The position numbers were made by a program, and so were the translations under genes. The notes under the pieces were generated by a model, which worked only from the letters and a program-made list of their open reading frames with translations, did not search any database and was not told where the DNA came from. Positions 57,661 to 62,148 of a DNA stretch of 62,148 bases are shown here, piece after piece. Source of the DNA: a virus; IMG/VR virus record IMGVR_UViG_3300048778_000140, positions 1 to 62,148 of that record; one strand, given 5' to 3'. The number at the start of each line of letters is the position of its first letter. Position 1 is the first letter of the stretch.

Positions 57661-59696
57661 TAACCAAATATACCAGCGCCCAAAATGTTAGGCATTCCGT
57701 GGGGGGTTCCCGACCAAACTTCTGGTTCGGGGGAGAACATATCAGAAACAACAGGTTCCGGCTGAGCACTCACGATGTTCCCGTTTTCGTCCAGGTACGA
57801 GCCTTTCCTTGCCATGTACTCTTCGTCAAACAATTGACCCCAGCCCTGTCGGTCGATATTGAAGAACATCTCCGTGCTGTTTTCGACTATGGCTTGAGTC
57901 GCCCTCGGCGCGTAGCGAGGTTGGTATCCGAGGTTGTCTGGAATATCATCGTGGTGGTGACTGGACATGCAGGCTTGGAATTCTTTGTAAAGAGCGTCCA
58001 GGGTTGGATACTTCGGCTGCATCGCAAAATTAGCGAACTTCAGTCTGCCTTCTTGAATCCAGGGGAGCAAACTGCCCATGCGAATTTTCTTGGCGTCCTT
58101 CTCGTTGCTGGGGGTTACCCAATCTATGTGCGTGCAAACCGCAATAACATAAGGATCGCCTGTCTTTTGCGCCTCGGCGTGGATGGCGGGCTCTAAGTTC
58201 TTGGAGCCGCCCGCGTCTTCTATCCCAAGGATGAAAGGTCGTTCTTCCACGACAAGTTGGACAATGGCTTGGGCCGCCGAGAAAGGGTTGAATCGGTCCC
58301 GAATGACTTTTCGAACATAGCCTACGGTTTTGCGTGCTCCGGTTCTCTTCTCAACAGAGTCAAGTACGTCTTCTTCCCCCCACATTACAGAGCTTCCAAC
58401 GCAGTAGTCGGTGCCTTTCTTTTCGCTGAAGGACAAGTCCCAAAACTGGGATACTGGGCCCTGGCGCGGCAGCATGTGATAAGGAACCGTAGCGCGTAGA
58501 AGGGAAGGCAGGTCGAAGACCACCGAGCTTGCGGTCCTGGGGTTCTGATTTAGCTGCCCCTCGAAGACCCTCTCGTTGTTCGCGTACTCGCCCATCAACC
58601 AGGGATAGGGTTGCTTTTTGGGAAGCAGGAGTATGCAGCCGTCTTCTCCGGCCTCGATGTAATTTACCGGCTTACCTTCGCGTCGGAGCCGTTCTTCAAC
58701 TTCTGGATTGATCTGACAGGCTTTGCCAATCAGTATTTTAATGGCGTAGGTTTTGTTGTAAGTGAGCGTCCAACCAACTCCGGTCGTGGTTTCGATCTCG
58801 CCGTTGGTTAGGTACTTGTCGAGCAAAATCCCATAATGATCTTCTTCCGCATAGCGGGTTCCCACGTAGTCTTTGTAAAAACCGCCAGGCATCAGCAGCT
58901 TTTCGGAAAGAAACAGCTTCTCCGACACGGTGGAACACTGTTCCGAGGTTTCAGTATTCTTGTCCGAAACGGCGTCGTCTGACTTGATGACTTCGTAGTG
59001 CCACCCGGATTTAGTCTTTCCCACAGAGGAAGCAACAACCGTCGGCTCTTTGCGGCCCGTCTTTTTGGCCTTGTATACCGGGGTTGTAAAAAGGGTTCCA
59101 GCCCCCATATCTTTGGGCAAGCAGCAATGTTCGGGAAAGAATAGATTGAAGAGAGTCGGAGCGTCTTCTCTCAGAGTAAAATACCCTTTCAATTCTCCGG
59201 TAAAGCCCTTGGACAGCGTGGCTTCGGCAGTTTGGTACAGGATTCTAAGTACGGGAAAAGCTATAATCCATTGAAGGGCGTCGATATGGTCATACGACGA
59301 TTTTGCGCCGCCACGCGGCCAGAGCAAAACTCGGGTCTTAACCGGGTCCTGATCCTGAATGGATTTGGTTGGGTCCTTCTTAACGAACAACTCAGCGAAA
59401 ATGTCGTACTGCGGGTCGAGGAAGATGTTCTCTGAAATCGGGACTTCGCCCCCGTTGCTCACGGACATGGAGTCCCACAAGAAATACTTTGCCAGCCACT
59501 TCAGGTCTGCGATGCTGCGCCTGCGAACTTCCTTGCCCAGGTTGGAATTGGGGATGTGGTCCGAGCCCAGCTTGGACATGTTGACCAGGTCCTGCTTGCC
59601 GCCCTGAAGGAGGTCATAGAGCGCGTCATCGGGGATTAGCTCGTACCCACCGTATTGGTCATAGAGCGCGTCTATTTGGTCAGAGAAACTAAGCAT
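57660..59696 (-). CDS. terL: Terminase large subunit, 678 aa
   Basis: The ATPase has Walker A VLLWPRGGAKSSYDH (about residue 128). The C-terminal nuclease shows SQFWDLSFSEKKGTDYCVG and GIEDAGGSKN, which carry acidic metal ligands. Length and order are those of a packaging terminase. The start at 59696 follows a repeat copy. No small subunit was recognised. Confidence 0.85.
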   Translation of the reverse strand: MLSFSDQIDALYDQYGGYELIPDDALYDLLQGGKQDLVNMSKLGSDHIPNSNLGKEVRRRSIADLKWLAKYFLWDSMSVSNGGEVPISENIFLDPQYDIFAELFVKKDPTKSIQDQDPVKTRVLLWPRGGAKSSYDHIDALQWIIAFPVLRILYQTAEATLSKGFTGELKGYFTLREDAPTLFNLFFPEHCCLPKDMGAGTLFTTPVYKAKKTGRKEPTVVASSVGKTKSGWHYEVIKSDDAVSDKNTETSEQCSTVSEKLFLSEKLLMPGGFYKDYVGTRYAEEDHYGILLDKYLTNGEIETTTGVGWTLTYNKTYAIKILIGKACQINPEVEERLRREGKPVNYIEAGEDGCILLLPKKQPYPWLMGEYANNERVFEGQLNQNPRTASSVVFDLPSLLRATVPYHMLPRQGPVSQFWDLSFSEKKGTDYCVGSSVMWGEEDVLDSVEKRTGARKTVGYVRKVIRDRFNPFSAAQAIVQLVVEERPFILGIEDAGGSKNLEPAIHAEAQKTGDPYVIAVCTHIDWVTPSNEKDAKKIRMGSLLPWIQEGRLKFANFAMQPKYPTLDALYKEFQACMSSHHHDDIPDNLGYQPRYAPRATQAIVENSTEMFFNIDRQGWGQLFDEEYMARKGSYLDENGNIVSAQPEPVVSDMFSPEPEVWSGTPHGMPNILGAGIFG

Positions 59697-59700
59697 AGTT

Positions 59701-59715
59701 GTCCGGGTAATGGAC
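59701..59715 (-). repeat. 15-bp repeat directly before terL
   Basis: Minus-strand GTCCATTACCCGGAC followed by AACT and the ATG at 59696. Overlaps the stop of the DUF6496 gene. Confidence 0.9.
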
Positions 59716-59879
59716 TATTTCTTCTTGGCTTTCTTGGGGAGCGGGATTTTAGCCCCCTCTTTCCGGGCGTATGAAATTTCAATTGCCCGGGCTTGGGCCG
59801 CGTTTTTGACGATGGGGCCGCCTTTTCCCGAGTGCAGTTTTCCGGCTCTAAAATCCGTCATTATTTCTTTGGCTGGCAT
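59715..59879 (-). CDS. DUF6496-like protein, 54 aa
   Basis: MTDFRAGKLHSGKGGPIVKN, then QARAIEISYARKEGAKIP is the pattern of small DUF6496 proteins (F..GKL.SG..GP.VKN..QA.AI). A basic Lys tail follows. Function unknown; the family is frequent in soil bacteria and phages. Confidence 0.7.
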   Translation of the reverse strand: MPAKEIMTDFRAGKLHSGKGGPIVKNAAQARAIEISYARKEGAKIPLPKKAKKK

Positions 59880-60046
59880 TCGTTCTCCAAGTCTTTGAGA
59901 ATAAGATCGGCAAAAGCCGCCTCGTTCTCGTGCTCCAGGGCGACAGCTTTGTATCCGTTTTCTCGGGCGTACACGGCGGCTACTAAAGATTTGTGCCGAT
60001 GTCCAAGAACAAATAGTCTGATTCTTTCCAAAGACTCAGATGTCAT
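59861..60046 (-). CDS. Hypothetical protein, 61 aa
   Basis: Small alpha/beta protein (LFVLGHRHKSLVAAVYARE). It overlaps the DUF6496 gene by 19 nt. No family. Confidence 0.5.
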   Translation of the reverse strand: MTSESLERIRLFVLGHRHKSLVAAVYARENGYKAVALEHENEAAFADLILKDLENECQPKK

Positions 60047-60066
60047 ACGCCTCTTGTTAGAGCTTG

Positions 60067-60222
60067 TTAGAGCTTCTTTGCAACCGCAGTTTCGATGCCC
60101 TTCAAGCGGGCTTCAATGGTGGTTTCCAAACTTGCGACAGCGGCGGCCAACTGCTTCGAAAAGTAGTGACCCCCGACGAATCCGACGATAGCCGACAATA
60201 CTGCTGTGTAAACGTAGTCCAT
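60067..60222 (-). CDS. Small membrane protein, 51 aa
   Basis: Starts MDYVYTAVLSAIVGFVGGH: one membrane helix, then a charged amphipathic helix (SLETTIEARLKGIETAV). Start codon in a degenerate repeat context (GTCCATTTG). Probably part of the lysis set. Confidence 0.55.
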   Translation of the reverse strand: MDYVYTAVLSAIVGFVGGHYFSKQLAAAVASLETTIEARLKGIETAVAKKL

Positions 60223-60241
60223 TTGTTCTCCTATGGTGCTG

Positions 60242-60568
60242 TTATGGTGCTGGTGTGGTGGGTGGTTGAACTTGCTGGGTTGCGTTCGGTGCCCGGTTGT
60301 TCACGGCGTCCGCGCTGTATTTCAAACCGGCAAGCACTCCGCAAAGCATAGTGGCGAACGTTCCGACCGACCCGACAAAAGTAACGATGTCAGTGACCGA
60401 GATGGCCCCGTGGAGTTTGTAAATCAGGCAGCTAATCCAGGACAGGGCCGCTGTCACCACCATCAAGATACAAACCTTAGTGTTGCTAACCGTCCCGTCT
60501 TTGTCAGACAACTGCGACCGCAGGAACCCCGCCGCCCAGTTGCCGCCTAATGTTGAAGTTCCGTTCAT
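60242..60568 (-). CDS. Holin-like membrane protein, 108 aa
   Basis: The start at 60568 overlaps the upstream stop (TAATG). Two hydrophobic helices (CILMVVTAALSWISCLIY and DIVTFVGSVGTFATMLCGV) separated by a short loop, with a Pro-rich tail. The topology fits a class II holin. No lysin lies beside it. Confidence 0.55.
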   Translation of the reverse strand: MNGTSTLGGNWAAGFLRSQLSDKDGTVSNTKVCILMVVTAALSWISCLIYKLHGAISVTDIVTFVGSVGTFATMLCGVLAGLKYSADAVNNRAPNATQQVQPPTTPAP

Positions 60569-61200
60569 TACTTTTTCCCAAGGGCATAGGCCGTGCCACC
60601 CGCGACAACAGCCGTAATCCCGATGATTTTTGCGTCGTGCCGGAACCTCTGCCAAAACGTACCGCCTTTAAGCGCGGTCTTATAGGCATCCCGTTGGGTA
60701 GTAGTTTCTTTCAGTTCGTCCACAGTCGTTGCTTGAGTAAGAGTACACGCTGAGAGTTTCGCGCTGTTTTCTTCGCAGTTAATGGCGTAGTCCTGAAGGG
60801 TCTTCAAATCCACGGCAGGAATCTGAACTACAGGAGCAGACGGAACTTCCGTTGGTTTTCCGTTCACGACTTGTTGCGTCGGAGGAGGAGTAACCACTTG
60901 CAAGGGCTGAGCCAGATTGGGAAACAACTTGGAGGCCGAAATGACAATCTGCTGCGGAGTCGCTGGGAGGCTTCTTGCTGATTCCAAATCGGACAGTCTT
61001 GCCGCCAAGTCTGTTTGAACTTTGGCTGCGTTAGCTTTGTCCGCCTGAATCTGCGTCTGGGCAGTAGCCACCGTTGCCTCGGCCTTGATGCGGGCGTCGT
61101 GCTCTTGTAACCATTCGTAGGCACCAAAGATCAGAACCGCAGCGACGACAGCGGTAACGATCCAGCCCAGCTTCGAACTTGGAACGACGGTGGTTGTCAT
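60568..61200 (-). CDS. Membrane-anchored coiled-coil protein, i-spanin-like, 210 aa
   Basis: An N-terminal membrane helix (GWIVTAVVAAVLIFGAYEWL) is followed by a coiled coil and Pro-rich linker, then a second helical part. The topology recalls Rz-type inner-membrane spanins, and the neighbour is holin-like. A C-terminal hydrophobic stretch (IIGITAVVAGGTAYAL) is atypical. Confidence 0.5.
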   Translation of the reverse strand: MTTTVVPSSKLGWIVTAVVAAVLIFGAYEWLQEHDARIKAEATVATAQTQIQADKANAAKVQTDLAARLSDLESARSLPATPQQIVISASKLFPNLAQPLQVVTPPPTQQVVNGKPTEVPSAPVVQIPAVDLKTLQDYAINCEENSAKLSACTLTQATTVDELKETTTQRDAYKTALKGGTFWQRFRHDAKIIGITAVVAGGTAYALGKK

Positions 61201-61575
61201 TTACATTCCTTGCTGCGGCGCGGGAGCCGGGGGTCCGCCCGGTCCGGGGGCTGCCGCTCCTGCGGCTGCGGGTCCTGCTTGAGACATATCCGGAGAAGGA
61301 GCGGCCTGCGGAACGGGGGCCTGATCTCCCATGTTGGCATCCATGTGCGAATGCAAGGCTTCGAGGTCTGGGAGGACATGCTCTTCATCCGGCTCGGGAG
61401 CCGTGTCGGGAGAGTTGGGGTCTGCGTCGTGAATATGCTTGGCGATAAAGCCGCCAGACTTACCGCGCCGGATATGAATTTCCTTTGGGTGCTTCTTGGT
61501 CTTCGACTTCTTGGAGGACTTCTTGCTGCCCCCGCTCATTGCGGAATGAGCCCGGGATGTTTTTTCTTCTGCCAT
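61201..61575 (-). CDS. Hypothetical protein, basic N-terminus and Pro/Ala tail, 124 aa
   Basis: KHPKEIHIRRGKSGGFIAKH is a conserved phrase seen in small phage proteins of unknown function. A Lys-rich segment precedes it and a Pro/Ala/Gly tail follows. Confidence 0.6.
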   Translation of the reverse strand: MAEEKTSRAHSAMSGGSKKSSKKSKTKKHPKEIHIRRGKSGGFIAKHIHDADPNSPDTAPEPDEEHVLPDLEALHSHMDANMGDQAPVPQAAPSPDMSQAGPAAAGAAAPGPGGPPAPAPQQGM

Positions 61576-61592
61576 ATTGGTTTCCTTTGTGC

Positions 61593-61607
61593 TGTCCGGG
61601 TAATGGA
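61593..61607 (-). repeat. 15-bp repeat between two small genes
   Basis: Plus-strand GTCCGGGTAATGGAC, 18 nt upstream of the ATG at 61575. Confidence 0.9.
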
Positions 61608-61626
61608 CGGGGTTAGAAAAAGTCGG

Positions 61627-61740
61627 TTACTTTTTCTTTGCGATAGCTTTCAAACCTGTGGCTACCTGTTGGGGCGAGCCCTTCAGCTTGATTTTGATCT
61701 TGGCCTCTGGGGCCTTGACTGACGGTTTCTTCGTGGTCAT
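61627..61740 (-). CDS. Small basic protein, 37 aa
   Basis: Read as MTTKKPSVKAPEAKIKIKLK and ending AIAKKK, with a clear stop at 61627. GGAGAAAC precedes the ATG. Function unknown. Confidence 0.5.
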   Translation of the reverse strand: MTTKKPSVKAPEAKIKIKLKGSPQQVATGLKAIAKKK

Positions 61741-61838
61741 GTGTTTCTCCTGTTGTACCTCTGGTCTATTGTCGCGTGAAATCTCCTCGGCCAGCATCAT
61801 CTCTCCTGGCCGCTTCCCTGGCCCGTTGTTGCGCCGCC

Positions 61839-61906
61839 CCGATTACTGGATATGCAGCGCGTCCGTGTTCTGATTTCATGCCCTAGTTTCCGTCGCAGTG
61901 ATAGAA
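61839..61906. repeat. 68-bp direct repeat, copy 2
   Basis: Identical to 38380-38447, covering the fibre C-terminal codons and the downstream noncoding sequence. Confidence 0.9.
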
Positions 61907-62148
61907 AACTACGCCTGTTTCCGCTGCCGTGAATGTGATCGTGAACCCCGTCTTGCTGATGGCGCTGATGTAGGGAATGGCCGTCGCATTATCCGGTGTC
62001 ACCACGCAGAACGCCGCATTGGTCCAGCCGGAGTTGGCAAAGGTGATATTCACACTTGTAGCTGCGCTCAGGCCAGTGATCTCTCCGCCCATGTTGCTGC
62101 TGTAAGCGGCTACGCTTCCTGCTGAGGCTGTTGGGGCTGTGGCTGTGA
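61883..62148 (-). CDS. Second tail fibre, C-terminal part only (runs off the window)
   Basis: The frame is open to the window edge and ends with ITGLSAATSVNITFANSGW, AAFC and FYHCDGN. This is the same C-terminal module as the 994-aa fibre but diverged in between. Its start lies beyond 62148. The ATG at 62092 is internal. Probably an alternative receptor-binding protein. Confidence 0.75.
   Translation of the reverse strand, partial: TATAPTASAGSVAAYSSNMGGEITGLSAATSVNITFANSGWTNAAFCVVTPDNATAIPYISAISKTGFTITFTAAETGVVFYHCDGN

Noticed and set aside
1132-61607. CRISPR array or spaced repeats
   Set aside because: The 15-bp copies are scattered at irregular distances with no spacer pattern.
38424-62148. 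Diversity-generating retroelement acting on fibre 3' ends
   Set aside because: No reverse transcriptase was seen and the differences between the fibre copies are not concentrated at adenines.

Overview
The window is a contiguous piece of a double-stranded DNA tailed-phage genome. Its capsid, tail and ejection genes fit a podovirus-like particle: N4-gp56-type major coat protein, large portal, tail-tube-like proteins and very large polyvalent internal proteins. No integrase, tRNA or DNA polymerase was recognised. The host cannot be read directly. The fibre N-terminal modules and signal-peptide style resemble what I recall from Acidobacteriota-associated phages, which is a weak inference only.

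Layout: 1-19,471 is a tightly packed rightward arm for replication, nucleotide metabolism and regulation. Genes mostly overlap by ATGA, GTGA or TAATG. It holds a Cas4/RecB-like nuclease, two small metallophosphoesterases and a third fused to a helix-turn-helix, a CHC2-Toprim-helicase primase, a DnaN-like sliding clamp, an ECF-like sigma factor, a SleB-like wall hydrolase, an FmdB-type zinc ribbon, a HAD phosphatase, a DUF5664 protein and a DUF1643 protein. A strong bidirectional terminator at 19,579-19,603 separates it from the leftward arm (19,626-62,148). Read in its direction of transcription, from the right end, that arm gives lysis-type membrane proteins, TerL, portal, scaffold, major capsid protein, GIY-YIG nuclease, small head-region genes, GroES, HExxH protease, tail-tube-like proteins, fibres, ejection proteins and a 3,043-residue polyvalent protein. 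The arm begins, cut by the window end, with the 3' end of a second fibre.

Two features stand out. First, a 15-bp near-palindrome (GTCC-N7-GGAC, consensus GTCCGGNTAATGGAC) occurs about 39 times in 62 kb, where about one is expected by chance. It sits beside ribosome-binding sites, supplies start or stop codons, lies inside coding linkers, and occurs in two introns. Second, the major capsid gene is split into five exons by four insertions. One carries a LAGLIDADG nuclease. Three are about 200-nt ORF-less group I introns. One exon is only 24 nt and could be skipped in frame. The genome also carries seven homing-type or EndoVII/HNH nucleases.
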